51,321 bases of DNA. Origin: Bradyrhizobium lablabi (lineage in GTDB: Bacteria; Pseudomonadota; Alphaproteobacteria; Rhizobiales; Xanthobacteraceae). The notes under the pieces are model-generated. The model was not told the origin of the DNA. It worked only from the letters and a program-made list of their open reading frames with translations, and did no database searches. Position 1 is the stretch's first letter, and each line of letters begins with the position of its first letter. Made by a program: the position numbers and the translations under genes. The stretch covers positions 109,734 through 161,054 of the forward strand of contig NZ_LLYB01000086.1 of assembly GCF_001440475.1 (NCBI RefSeq). The letters run 5' to 3'. Positions 35,912 to 44,635 of this stretch are shown here, piece after piece.

Positions 35912-36603
35912 GCGATCACCCCGGCATGGAGGTTGACCTGGCGGTCGAGCGTTGCGGCGAGCCGCGCGCTGTGCGTCACCATCAGAAAACCGCAGCCGCT
36001 GCGCGTCACCAGATCGCGCGCCAGCGCCAGCACCTCGTCCGCGGTATCCTCGTCGAGATTGCCGGTCGGCTCGTCCGCGAGCAGCAGCAGCGGCTTTGTC
36101 GCCAGCGCGCGGCCGATCGCGACGCGCTGCTGCTGGCCGCCGGACAATTGTTCGGGATAGCGTTTCAGGAAACGGCCGAGCCCGAGCCGCTCCACCAGTT
36201 CGTCGTGCCAGGCCGCATCATGACGGCCGGCGATGCGCGACTGGAAAACGAGATTGTCTTCCACCGTGAGGCTCGGGATCAGGTTGAATTGCTGAAACAC
36301 CAGGCCGAGCCGGTCGCGGCGCAATTCCGCCCGGCCGGCATCGCTGAGCTCGGAAACCGACGCGTCGGCCAGCCTGATCTCGCCGCCATCGGCGGCATCG
36401 AGGCCGGCGATCAGGTGCAATAGCGTACTCTTGCCGCTGCCGGATTCTCCTGTCAGCGCCACGCTCTCGCCGGCCGCGACCACAAGATTGACCCCGCGCA
36501 GCACCGCGACTTCCTCGCCGGCCGCGCGGTAGCTCTTGGTCAGGCCGGTCACATGAAGCACATGATCGGTTACGTTGGGTACGATGGGACTGCCGTTGGT
36601 CAT
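35908..36603 (-). CDS. LolD-like ABC exporter ATPase
   Basis: 231 residues from ATG 36603. Walker A GESGSGKST (52-60), signature LSGGQQQR, Walker B LLLADEPTGNLD, H-loop THS: the MacB/LolD subfamily. An ATG 17 codons upstream (36654) is in frame but has no ribosome binding site. The 36603 start overlaps the stop of a 9-codon ORF with a good site, so translation may be coupled to it. First structural gene of the ATPase, permease, AttH, MAPEG operon. Confidence 0.88.
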   Translation of the reverse strand: MTNGSPIVPNVTDHVLHVTGLTKSYRAAGEEVAVLRGVNLVVAAGESVALTGESGSGKSTLLHLIAGLDAADGGEIRLADASVSELSDAGRAELRRDRLGLVFQQFNLIPSLTVEDNLVFQSRIAGRHDAAWHDELVERLGLGRFLKRYPEQLSGGQQQRVAIGRALATKPLLLLADEPTGNLDEDTADEVLALARDLVTRSGCGFLMVTHSARLAATLDRQVNLHAGVIA

Positions 36604-36629
36604 GCGCGAAGGTGGACCGAATTGACCAT
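36600..36629 (-). CDS. Possible 9-codon leader ORF
   Basis: ATG 36629 follows AGGGGAGCTTAC, a much better ribosome binding site than any before the ATPase gene. It encodes MVNSVHLRA and stops with a TGA that overlaps the ATPase ATG (ATGA). It is not in the ATPase frame. It may be a translational-coupling leader, or the site may simply recruit ribosomes. Confidence 0.4.
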   Translation of the reverse strand: MVNSVHLRA

Positions 36630-36677
36630 GTAAGCTCCCCTGGGGTGATGGCATTGCAACATATCAGCGCTGTTGCG

Positions 36678-36721
36678 CCGGATCACGGCCTCAATCGCGC
36701 TACCGCGTGATCGTGATCCGG
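36678..36721. promoter_or_regulatory. 10-bp inverted repeat in a divergent promoter region
   Basis: CCGGATCACG (36678-36687) and CGTGATCCGG (36712-36721) are perfect inverted copies with 24 bp between, and the right half contains GTGATC twice in tandem. It sits between the divergent ATPase and MFS genes. A regulator site or a hairpin are both possible. Confidence 0.4.
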
Positions 36722-36867
36722 TTGTGGCCCGCGTCTGCCCTATCAGCCAGCAGTTGCGACGCAGGGGTCTGCAGCAAAATCCCGGTTGCCTTGCGCGGGA
36801 ACCCCCTTGTAGCATTGGAACCGGCCGACCCTACAGAGCCAGCAAACATAAAACGGGGAAACCTGCC

Positions 36868-38142
36868 ATGACCGCGCAACCGACGCCCAAGGGCGCCTGG
36901 ACAATCACCTTCCTGCTGTTTCTGTTCATGCTGGTGAACTTCGCCGACAAGATCGTGGTTGGGCTCGCTGGCGCGCCGATCATGGATGAGTTGAAGCTCT
37001 CGCCGGAGCAGTTCGGTTTCCTCGGCTCCTCGTTCTTCTTCCTGTTTTCGATCTCCGCCATCGTCGTCGGGTTCATCGTCAATCGGGTCGACACCCGCTG
37101 GGTCTTGCTTGTGATGGCCATCATCTGGTCGATATCGCAATTTCCCATGGTCGGCACTGTCAGCTTCACGACGCTCGTCATCTGCCGCATCATCCTCGGC
37201 GCCGGCGAGGGGCCGGCATTCGCCGTGGCGGCGCATGCGGTCTACAAATGGTTTCCCGACGAGAAGCGGACGCTACCAACCGCCATTCTCTCGCAGGGCT
37301 CGGCATTTGGCGTGATCCTCGCGGTGCCCGCGCTGAACTGGATCATCGTCAATCATAGCTGGCACTATGCCTTCGGCGCGCTCGGCGTGGTCGGCCTGAT
37401 GTGGGTGGTGGCGTGGCTGGTCCTGGGCAGGGAAGGCCCGCTGGTGCAGACGGTCCAGACGGCCACGACGGATCCGCGCATCCCCTATTTCCAGCTGCTG
37501 ACCTCACGGACCTTCATCGGCTGCTGCGCCGCGACCTTCGGCGCCTATTGGGCGCTGTCGCTCGGCCTGACCTGGTTCACGCCGTTCATCGTCAAGGGAC
37601 TGGGCTTCACGCAAAAGGATGCAGGCTGGATTTCCGTTCTGCCCTGGGTATTCGGCGCCACCATCGTGCTGCTGACGGGCTGGATCTCGCAGGTGATGCT
37701 GGCGCGCGGCTTCACGACGCGCGTCTCGCGCGGCGTGCTCGGCTCGGTGCCGCTGATCGTCGGCGGCCTGATCCTCGCCGTGCTGCCGCTGGTGAACGGC
37801 GCGGGGCTGCAGATCGCGTTGCTCGTGGTCGGCTCCGGGCTTTGTGGATCGATCTATGTGGTATGCCCGCCGATGCTCGGCGAATTCACGCCGGTGCAGC
37901 AGCGCGGCGCCGTGCTCGCGATCTATGGCGCGATCTACACGCTGGCGGGCATGATCGCGCCGTCCGTGATGGGCATCGTGATCCAGAACGCGGCAGTGCC
38001 GCTCGACGGCTACTTGGTCGGCTTCACCATCAACGCCGTGATCATGGCCGCGTCGGGCCTGCTCGGGCTCCTGCTGCTCTGGCCGAACACGGAACGCGCA
38101 AGGCTGATGGCGCAGTCCGCCGCGCAGCCGAAGTTTGCGTGA
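36868..38142 (+). CDS. MFS transporter (anion/cation symporter-like)
   Basis: 424 residues from ATG 36868 (GGGGAA upstream). Twelve membrane helices; the motif-A region is NRVDTRWVL, and the RIILGAGEGPAFAVAAHAVY segment is characteristic of the ACS family, whose members import organic anions such as sugar acids, aromatic acids and tartrate. A GST-family gene starts 7 nt after its stop, so they form a pair. The substrate is not predictable. Confidence 0.88.
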   Translation: MTAQPTPKGAWTITFLLFLFMLVNFADKIVVGLAGAPIMDELKLSPEQFGFLGSSFFFLFSISAIVVGFIVNRVDTRWVLLVMAIIWSISQFPMVGTVSFTTLVICRIILGAGEGPAFAVAAHAVYKWFPDEKRTLPTAILSQGSAFGVILAVPALNWIIVNHSWHYAFGALGVVGLMWVVAWLVLGREGPLVQTVQTATTDPRIPYFQLLTSRTFIGCCAATFGAYWALSLGLTWFTPFIVKGLGFTQKDAGWISVLPWVFGATIVLLTGWISQVMLARGFTTRVSRGVLGSVPLIVGGLILAVLPLVNGAGLQIALLVVGSGLCGSIYVVCPPMLGEFTPVQQRGAVLAIYGAIYTLAGMIAPSVMGIVIQNAAVPLDGYLVGFTINAVIMAASGLLGLLLLWPNTERARLMAQSAAQPKFA

Positions 38143-38149
38143 AACCAGA

Positions 38150-38809
38150 ATGGCTCGTTACAGGCTCCATTGCATCGGCGCTTCAGGCAATTCCTACAAG
38201 CTGGCGCTCTATCTGAATTGTGCCGGCCTCGACTGGGAGCCGGTCGGGGTGGATTTTGCCGGTGGCGTGACTCGGGATGCCGTGTGGAGGGCAAATAAAA
38301 ATGCGATGGGCGAGGTTCCGGTACTGGAAGTCGACGGACAGCTCATGTCGCAGTCGGGCGCGATCCTGATCTGGCTTGCGGAAACCACCGGTAAGTTTGC
38401 GCCCGGCGCGGACCAGCGATACGAGGCCTTGCGCTGGATCATGTTCGACAATCACAAGTTCACGAACAACCATGCGATGCATCGGTTTCAGAGGTCATTC
38501 ATGCCAGCGCCGGTGCATCCGGCCATCTTGTCGTTCCTGCGCGCGCGCACCGAGGCGAGTTTTGCGATTGTCGACAAGCATCTCGCCGATCGCGCCTTCA
38601 TGCTCGGCGATAAGCCGACCATCGTGGATTTTTCCCTGGCGGGTTATGTGTATTACCCCAAGCAGGAGACCGGCTTCGATATCGCCAAGGATTTTCCGGC
38701 GATCGATGCCTGGCGCGAGCGCCTCGCGGCGCTGCCGGGCTGGAAGCCGCCGTACGAGCTGATGCCGGTGGGATCGGACCTCCGGCTCACGATGCTCCCG
38801 CCCGCATAA
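38150..38809 (+). CDS. Glutathione S-transferase family protein, second
   Basis: 219 residues; ATG 38150 with a weak site, probably coupled to the MFS gene whose stop is 7 nt before. The thioredoxin-like N-domain has CIGASGNSYKLALYL, GEVPVLEVDG and SQSGAIL, followed by a helical C-domain (MLGDKPTIVDFSLAGY). It is distinct from the GST at 10608. The role is unknown. Confidence 0.85.
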   Translation: MARYRLHCIGASGNSYKLALYLNCAGLDWEPVGVDFAGGVTRDAVWRANKNAMGEVPVLEVDGQLMSQSGAILIWLAETTGKFAPGADQRYEALRWIMFDNHKFTNNHAMHRFQRSFMPAPVHPAILSFLRARTEASFAIVDKHLADRAFMLGDKPTIVDFSLAGYVYYPKQETGFDIAKDFPAIDAWRERLAALPGWKPPYELMPVGSDLRLTMLPPA

Positions 38810-38832
38810 TCCTGCAGCTACGCAAAAAAGAA

Positions 38833-40584
38833 CTAACTCGCCGCCGCGTCGAGCTGCGGCTTTGAGCCCTGCGCGCCGCGCACCAGTTTGCCCGGACGGG
38901 CGCCGGTGGCCTTGCCGCCGCGCTGCGTCGCCACGCCGGAGACGATGGTGGCATCATAGCCATCGACCTGCTGCATCAGGCGGCGGCCGCCGACGGGGAG
39001 GTCGTAATGCACCTTCGGCGGATGCAGATGCAGGCGATCGTAATCGATCACGTTGACGTCGGCCTTGAAGCCCGGCGCGATCACGCCGCGGTCGTAGAGG
39101 CCGACCGAGAGCGCGGTCTTGCGTGATTGCGCCGCCACCACGAACGGGATCGAGAGTTTTTCGCCGCGGCTGCGGTCGCGCGTCCAGTGCGTCAAGAGAT
39201 AGGTCGGGAAGCTGGCGTCGCAGATGATGCCGCAATGCGCGCCGCCGTCGGAGAGGCCCGGCACGGCGCTGGGTTCGCGCAGCATCTCATGCACGGCATC
39301 GAGATTGCCGTCGGCATAATTGAGGAACGGCACATAGAGCATGCCGCGGCCTTCGTCCGTCAGCATCGCCTCGTAGGCAAGTTCTTCCGGCTGTCGGCCC
39401 TGCCGGCGGGCTTGCGGGCCGAGCGCATTTTCCGGCGGCTGCTCGTAATCGGGGGGATCACCCAGCAGATACATCTTGTCGTAGTTCGGCCGGAAGAACA
39501 GCGGGTCGTCGGTTGCCGTCGCCGTCTCGTTCAGGATGGCCGCGCGCACCTCGGGCCGGCGCAGATGCGTGAGCCGCTCCGCCAGTGGCAGGTTGGCGAT
39601 GGCGCGGTAGCTTGGATGGGTCTGGAACGGATTGCGCGACAATTCCAGCCCAAGCAGCAACCCAACGGGCCGCGCGGCGATCTGGGTCGTGATCGACAGG
39701 CCGCGGGCGGCGGCTTCATTAATGGTGTCCATCGTTTGCCGCCAACGCCGCGGCGCCTTGTCGGCCTGGGCGACGGAAAACGAGATCGGGCACCTGGTAT
39801 TTTCAGCGACCCGCAGCATCATCGGCAAATCTTCGTCCACGGTGCTCTGGTCGAGCACGAATTGAAGCACGCTGCGGCCGACGCCATGCATCGCAGCCGC
39901 GATCGCGGTCAATTCATCTTCGCCCGCTTTCAGCGTCGGCGTGTAGTCGCCGGTCGAGGTGCGGTGGTTGAGCGTACGCGAGGTCGAGAAGCCCAGTGCG
40001 CCTGCGCGCACGGCGTCGCCGGCGAGCGCCGCCATTGCCCGATTGTCCTCAGCCGTCGCGGGATCGCGGCGCGCGCCGCGCTCGCCCATCACGTAGACGC
40101 GTAGCGCCGCATGCGGCAGTTGCGCGCCGATGTCCATGTCGAAGCTTCGCTTCGACAGCCACTCCATGTAATCCGGGAAGCTTTCCCAGGCCCAGGGTAT
40201 GCCGGCGCTCAGCACCGGCTCAGGTATGTCCTCGACACCCTCCATCAGTTGAATCAGCCTGACGTGGTCGGCCGGCCGGCACGGCGCGAACCCGACGCCG
40301 CAATTGCCCATGATCGCCGTGGTGACGCCGTTCTGCGAGGACGGCGTGATGTCCTGGCTCCAGGTGACCTGTCCGTCATAGTGGGTGTGGATGTCGACGA
40401 AGCCGGGCGCGACCAGTTTGCCTTTGGCGTCGATCTCTTCCTTGCCCCTCGCTGCTACCTTGCCGACTTCGGCGATGCGACCGCCGGCAATCGCAACATC
40501 TGCTTCGAACAATTCGCCGCCCTTGCCATCGGCAACGGTGCCGCCGCGTATCACGAGGTCGGGGGTCGAGGTCATGGCTTCCAT
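38833..40584 (-). CDS. N-acyl-D-amino-acid deacylase-type amidohydrolase
   Basis: 583 residues from ATG 40584; an ATG at 40575 three codons in has an equally plausible site. Amidohydrolase superfamily of the D-aminoacylase/dihydroorotase type, with H66 and H68 in FVDIHTHYDGQ, GFSTSRT and the late metal/acid motif SDGGAHCG. It hydrolyses an amide or cyclic amide with metal ions in the cytoplasm. An MFS gene lies upstream on the same strand 156 bp away and could supply the substrate. Confidence 0.85.
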   Translation of the reverse strand: MEAMTSTPDLVIRGGTVADGKGGELFEADVAIAGGRIAEVGKVAARGKEEIDAKGKLVAPGFVDIHTHYDGQVTWSQDITPSSQNGVTTAIMGNCGVGFAPCRPADHVRLIQLMEGVEDIPEPVLSAGIPWAWESFPDYMEWLSKRSFDMDIGAQLPHAALRVYVMGERGARRDPATAEDNRAMAALAGDAVRAGALGFSTSRTLNHRTSTGDYTPTLKAGEDELTAIAAAMHGVGRSVLQFVLDQSTVDEDLPMMLRVAENTRCPISFSVAQADKAPRRWRQTMDTINEAAARGLSITTQIAARPVGLLLGLELSRNPFQTHPSYRAIANLPLAERLTHLRRPEVRAAILNETATATDDPLFFRPNYDKMYLLGDPPDYEQPPENALGPQARRQGRQPEELAYEAMLTDEGRGMLYVPFLNYADGNLDAVHEMLREPSAVPGLSDGGAHCGIICDASFPTYLLTHWTRDRSRGEKLSIPFVVAAQSRKTALSVGLYDRGVIAPGFKADVNVIDYDRLHLHPPKVHYDLPVGGRRLMQQVDGYDATIVSGVATQRGGKATGARPGKLVRGAQGSKPQLDAAAS

Positions 40585-40667
40585 CCCGGTTCTGGTTTTG
40601 TTGCCGCATCATCCGACGTCATCAGACACAGTCAACCGCCGGGGATGGGGCTCAGGAATGCATCTAA

Positions 40668-40710
40668 AGCGTTTTCGAGGGATAGCATGCCCGCGGACTT
40701 GATCCGCGGG
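40668..40710. repeat. Repeat with AGCGTTTTCGAG and a GC hairpin
   Basis: AGCGTTTTCGAG (40668-40679) is the inverse of CTCGAAAACGCT at 20977. Just after it, CCCGCGGA (40690-40697) and TCCGCGGG (40703-40710) form an 8-bp stem with a 5-base loop. It lies downstream of the MFS gene at 40741 and could be its 3' hairpin. Confidence 0.6.
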
Positions 40711-40740
40711 TGGGGTCCCGGCTCGCGTGAAGAGACGGCG

Positions 40741-41961
40741 TTATGCCTTGACGGGTTCCGCCGGCTTGCGATCGGTCACCAGCGCCAGCAGCACCGTCAG
40801 CACCATGAAGGCGACGGACGCGCCGAACACCCAATGCGGCAGGTTCTGATCCATGATCCAGCCGAACAGCAGCGGCGAGAGAATGCCGCTGAAATTGAAG
40901 CCGGTGGAGACGATGCCGAAGGCGCGGCCGGCGGCGCCCGCAGGCGCGGCATTGCGGACCAGCATGTCGCGCGAGGGGGCGATGACGCCGCCGAGGAATC
41001 CGGCCAGCCCCATCGCGGCGGTCAGCACGACCGGCGGCAGGTTGGTCACCGCAATAATCGTGATGATGACGGCGTTGATTGCAAAGCAGGCGGCAGCGAC
41101 ATTGCCGTGACGCTTGGTGCGGTCGGCGAGATAGCCGCCGGCCAGCACGCCGGCCGCGCTGGCGCCGAGAAACGCGGTCAGCGCGATATTGGCGGCGTGG
41201 AATGTCACGCCATAGCCGCTCATCAGCGCGACCACGCCGAAATTGCTGATGCCGGCATTGGACAGGCCGAGCAGCATGAAGAATATCGTCAGCACGATCA
41301 GGGCTGGCGTCACGATGCTCTGCTGCGGCGCCGCCGTGCCGTCGGCCTTGCGATCGGCCGAACTCGCATCGGGAATTTTCACGGCGATCAGCAGCAACGC
41401 CACCACGGGTCCAACCGCGCCGGCCACGATCAGCGCGCCGAGCCCGCCCACGGCCGCCACCAGCGCGGCCATGATGGCGGGCGCCACCGCGCCGCCAAGG
41501 AAGCCCGCAAAGGTATGGACCGAAAAGGCGCGGCCCATCCGCCGTGTGTCCATATGCGTCGACAGGATCGCATAGTCGCAGGGGTGATAGACGCTGTTGG
41601 CGAGGCCGAGCAGGGCGGCGCAGGCGATCAGCGAGGCGTAGCTCAGATGCAGGCCGAGCATGATCAGCGCCAGGCCGCCGACGGTGAGACCGATCAGCAA
41701 AACCTTTCGCGCGCCGATATGGTCGGCAAGATAACCGATCGGGGCCTGTGTCATGCCGGAGACGACGCCGAACACGGTCAGCGCGAAACCCAGCTCGATA
41801 TAGCCGACGCCGAGCTGTTCTTTGAGGAACGGAAACAGCATCGGCAGCACGAACAGATGGAAATGGCTGACCCAATGGGCGACCGAAATCGCCGCGAGCG
41901 TGCGCAGCGAGCTATCCGCCTTGGCATCGGCCTGTTGCGGTGCGGCCAGAATATCGACCAT
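40741..41961 (-). CDS. MFS transporter, second
   Basis: 406 residues; ATG 41961 with AGGA upstream at some distance. Twelve membrane helices with motif A as LADHIGARKVLLIG and a second half-motif LADRTKRHG. It looks like a drug/proton or fosmidomycin-resistance-like MFS protein. It is unrelated in sequence to the MFS gene at 36868 beyond the superfamily. The substrate is unknown. Confidence 0.85.
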   Translation of the reverse strand: MVDILAAPQQADAKADSSLRTLAAISVAHWVSHFHLFVLPMLFPFLKEQLGVGYIELGFALTVFGVVSGMTQAPIGYLADHIGARKVLLIGLTVGGLALIMLGLHLSYASLIACAALLGLANSVYHPCDYAILSTHMDTRRMGRAFSVHTFAGFLGGAVAPAIMAALVAAVGGLGALIVAGAVGPVVALLLIAVKIPDASSADRKADGTAAPQQSIVTPALIVLTIFFMLLGLSNAGISNFGVVALMSGYGVTFHAANIALTAFLGASAAGVLAGGYLADRTKRHGNVAAACFAINAVIITIIAVTNLPPVVLTAAMGLAGFLGGVIAPSRDMLVRNAAPAGAAGRAFGIVSTGFNFSGILSPLLFGWIMDQNLPHWVFGASVAFMVLTVLLALVTDRKPAEPVKA

Positions 41962-42133
41962 GTCAGCTCAAAATCCTGTGTGACTTGCGGCCCGGCTGGG
42001 CGAGCTGAAAATATAGGCAGGCCGTTATTTGTCCATGAATGCCGCTGCATGGCTTGCCCCTGCGGAGGGCAGGGCGCGTAATAGCCCCATGAAATCGGAA
42101 GACAAAGACGGCTTGGCGCGGCAATGATCCGAT

Positions 42134-43383
42134 ATGCCTGATCCCATAAAGCCGCTCCGGGTGCTCGTCTCCGAAGGTTCCAGCACCTCGGCCCGGGAGG
42201 CGGTTACGATTCTGGGGCTTTCGGGCCATCACATCGAGGTCTGCGATCCCTCGCCCTGGTGTCTATCGCGATTCTCGGACTTCGTTCGGAAATTTCACCG
42301 CTGTCCCGGACTGCGGGATGACCCGGCCGGCTATCTCGCCTTCGTCGAACGGCTTCTGGCCGATGGAAAATTCGATGTTCTGTTGCCGACGCACGAGCAG
42401 GGATTCTTGTTTGCGCGGGTCGGCCAGCGCATCGCTGACCGTACCGGGATCGCGCTGCCGAGCTTTGAAAGCTATCGGCAGGCGCATAGCAAGGCGGGCT
42501 TCAGCCGCTTGCTCGATCGGCTGAAGCTGCCGCAGCCGTCGACACGCATCGTTACATCGGCCCAGGCGGTGCGCGAGACGATCCGCTTTCCGGCCGTCTG
42601 AAAACCTCCGTCGGCACCGCAAGCCACGGCATCTGGTTCGTACGCAGCGCAGACGACCTCGAAAGTGCGCTGCGCGATCTTGGCGACGGCGATGGATTCG
42701 CCGGTGAGGTGCTGGTGCAGGACTTCATCGCAGGCACCACCGAGAAGGCGCAGTCGGTGTTCTGCCGCGGTCAGCTGATCGGCTTCCACGCCTATCGGCA
42801 GGTTGCTGCGGGCGTCGGCGGCGGCGAGGCGATCAAGCAGAGCGTGAGCCGGCGTGTGGTGCGAGCCTATCTTGAAGAGATCGGACAGGCGCTCGAATGG
42901 CATGGCGCGCTATCCGTCGATTATCTCATGCGCGGCGATGACGATCCGCCATTGCTGATCGATTGCAATCCACGGCTGGTCGAGCCGATGAATGCCTTTC
43001 GCTCCGGCGTCGATCTGGTCGGGCTCTTGCTTCGGATTTCGCTGGGCGAGACGCCGGAAGCGTTGCCCGCAAGCCGCGACGGCATGCTCACGCATCTGGC
43101 GATGCAGGCGCTGCTCGGATGCGGCGCGCGTGGCGGCACGCGGCGCGACATTGTCAGGGAATGCCGGCATGTCGTTGCGGCCAGCGGGCCTTATGCCGGC
43201 AGCAGCGAAGAACTCACGCCGGCGCAGTCAGACTGGATCAGCGCCGTGCCGCTGGCGATGGTGGCGGCATTGCTGCTGGCCTCGCCGAAGCTCGCAGTCA
43301 AACTCGCGCGCGGCGGATTTGGCGCGCATCTCCTCAATCTCCGGAGCATCCGGATGATTGAGGAAGACGGATTTGGCGAGTGA
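42134..43383 (+). pseudogene. ATP-grasp ligase-like gene with a frameshift
   Basis: Two open pieces form one protein: residues from ATG 42134 to a TGA at 42599-42601, then a second frame continuing to 43383. The first piece ends ...RFPAV and the second carries on LKTSVGTASHGIWF in the next frame; inserting one base near 42597 restores a 416-residue ATP-grasp protein (carboxylate-amine ligase or carbamoyl-phosphate-synthase-like). The nucleotide-binding strand (FPAV + LKTSVGTASHG) is split exactly at the lesion; the metal-site segment PPLLIDCNPRLVEPMN is intact. All else reads cleanly, so this is either very recent decay or a one-base sequencing error. Confidence 0.8.
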
Positions 43384-43408
43384 GCGCCCACCTTACGGAC
43401 TTCACCCG

Positions 43409-43564
43409 CTACAACGGCTCATCATCATCATCCGAACGATCGTGCTTCGGCGTCGCGATGTCGCCGTCCTCGTAATCCTCGTCCTCGGCCGGAACGCGTT
43501 CCGGCTTCTTCGGCTTGTCGTCCGCTTTCTTCGGAGGTTCGTTCTTCCTGCCCGTTCCGCCCAT
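43409..43564 (-). CDS. Small Asp-rich charged protein, 51 residues
   Basis: ATG 43564 follows AAGAGGCATCAC. The 51 residues are nearly all charged: a Lys-rich first half (GRKNEPPKKADDKPKKPERV) and an acidic second half (PAEDEDYEDGD, then SDDDDEPL). Probably intrinsically disordered and cytoplasmic. I do not recognise a family. It lies between the broken ATP-grasp gene and two other small unknown genes. Confidence 0.6.
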   Translation of the reverse strand: MGGTGRKNEPPKKADDKPKKPERVPAEDEDYEDGDIATPKHDRSDDDDEPL

Positions 43565-43726
43565 GTGATGCCTCTTGCCGGATCAATCGGCGTTTGCGCT
43601 GCGTGCCGACTCAGGGTAACGGCATGACCTCAATCTGCCGCGTTTGGCCGGCATCCTAGCGCCGATCAGACAATTCTTCCCGCCCTTTTTGCGGCTGCAG
43701 CCCGAAGGGCCTCACATGGAGCCAGT

Positions 43727-43969
43727 ATGAAGAAGCCCCGCATTGCGCTGGATGAACCGCAGCCGCGCAAGACCATCCGTGCCGACAAGGCGCCCACCTC
43801 CGGTTACTCGCTGGTGGTCGATGGTCACTTCAAGTCGCATCACGATACGGTCGAGGCGGCGGAGGAAGCGGGCATGGCGTTGAAGAACCGCTTCCAGATG
43901 CTGCAGGTGCAAGTCTACGACGCCGAGAACAAGACGCGGTCGCTGATCGATTGGCCGGGGCCGGCGTAA
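43727..43969 (+). CDS. Small hypothetical protein, 80 residues
   Basis: ATG 43727 with GGAG upstream. Basic N-terminus (MKKPRIALDEPQPRKTIRAD), then a compact alpha/beta stretch (SGYSLVVDGHFKSHHDTVEA, FQMLQVQVYDAE). The codons look like those of real proteins. No family is recognised; it resembles short uncharacterised proteins of Bradyrhizobium. It is convergent with the 89-residue gene that follows. Confidence 0.7.
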   Translation: MKKPRIALDEPQPRKTIRADKAPTSGYSLVVDGHFKSHHDTVEAAEEAGMALKNRFQMLQVQVYDAENKTRSLIDWPGPA

Positions 43970-43992
43970 CGCGCCGGACCTCCGCGCCTCGC

Positions 43993-44262
43993 TCAGATTC
44001 GCCGTCCGCCGCTCTGCTGGTTCGCCAGCCAGTCGGAAAGGGCCGGGGCCTTCTCGTTCAGCTTTCTCGGTTTGGCGCGCGCCTTCTTGGCCGCAGGCGC
44101 TCGCGGCGGCTCGGCCGCTTCGCGTGCGAGCCGCAATGCCTTTAGCCGCGCCATGTTATCCAGCATGGCTTTCGATGCGGCTTCCCGCTCGGCCATCGCG
44201 GATTTCGCGTTCTCGGCCGCCTTTGCCGCCCGGTCGTCGCGGTCTTGATCGTCATTCGTCAT
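43993..44262 (-). CDS. Small hypothetical protein, 89 residues
   Basis: ATG 44262 with AAAGG upstream; the frame extends further 5' but without protein character. Strongly charged: an acidic start (TNDDQDRDDR), a predicted helix or coiled coil (KAAENAKSAMAEREAASKAM), then an Ala/Lys/Arg-rich tail (APAAKKARAKPRK). No family recognised. It may bind nucleic acid through the basic tail, which is only a guess from composition. Confidence 0.65.
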   Translation of the reverse strand: MTNDDQDRDDRAAKAAENAKSAMAEREAASKAMLDNMARLKALRLAREAAEPPRAPAAKKARAKPRKLNEKAPALSDWLANQQSGGRRI

Positions 44263-44635
44263 TTTCACATCAGCCTTTGAATATCTGCTGTCTTGTTCTT
44301 GGCCGCCGGTCCGGCTGCATCCGCTGCAGATCGGCGCGCTCTTCGACACATCGTTCGGATCGCGATAGGTATCGAGGAGCGGTTTGGCGCGGGGTGTACC
44401 ACGGGATCCGATTTCGGAGAGCATTATTTTTGGTCGAAAACAAGTTGCTTTCTTTTCAAATCAATCATGACCGCGAAGCTCCGCTTCGTCGTTGCCTGTA
44501 CCGGGTTGCCGGAATCGAAATCGGTGAGCCAGGCATGTAGCGCCGCCGAGGCGTGCCCTGGGCCTTCATCCGCCGCAAGGCCTTCGGGAACCGGCTCGGT
44601 CGCCGGCCCGGTATGGACCGAACCGGCGGCTCAGG
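44263..44635. other. Intergenic region without a supported gene
   Basis: 373 bp between the 89-residue gene and the end of the TonB receptor gene. It has an A/T-richer patch at about 44420-44470. A short plus-strand frame from ATG 44467 runs into the receptor gene on the opposite strand and has no ribosome binding site. I see no RNA gene, terminator or repeat. Confidence 0.4.

Noticed and set aside
40111..42081. 656-codon open frame on the plus strand
   Set aside because: Antisense to the amidohydrolase and MFS genes; low-complexity His/Asp/Gln-rich translation.
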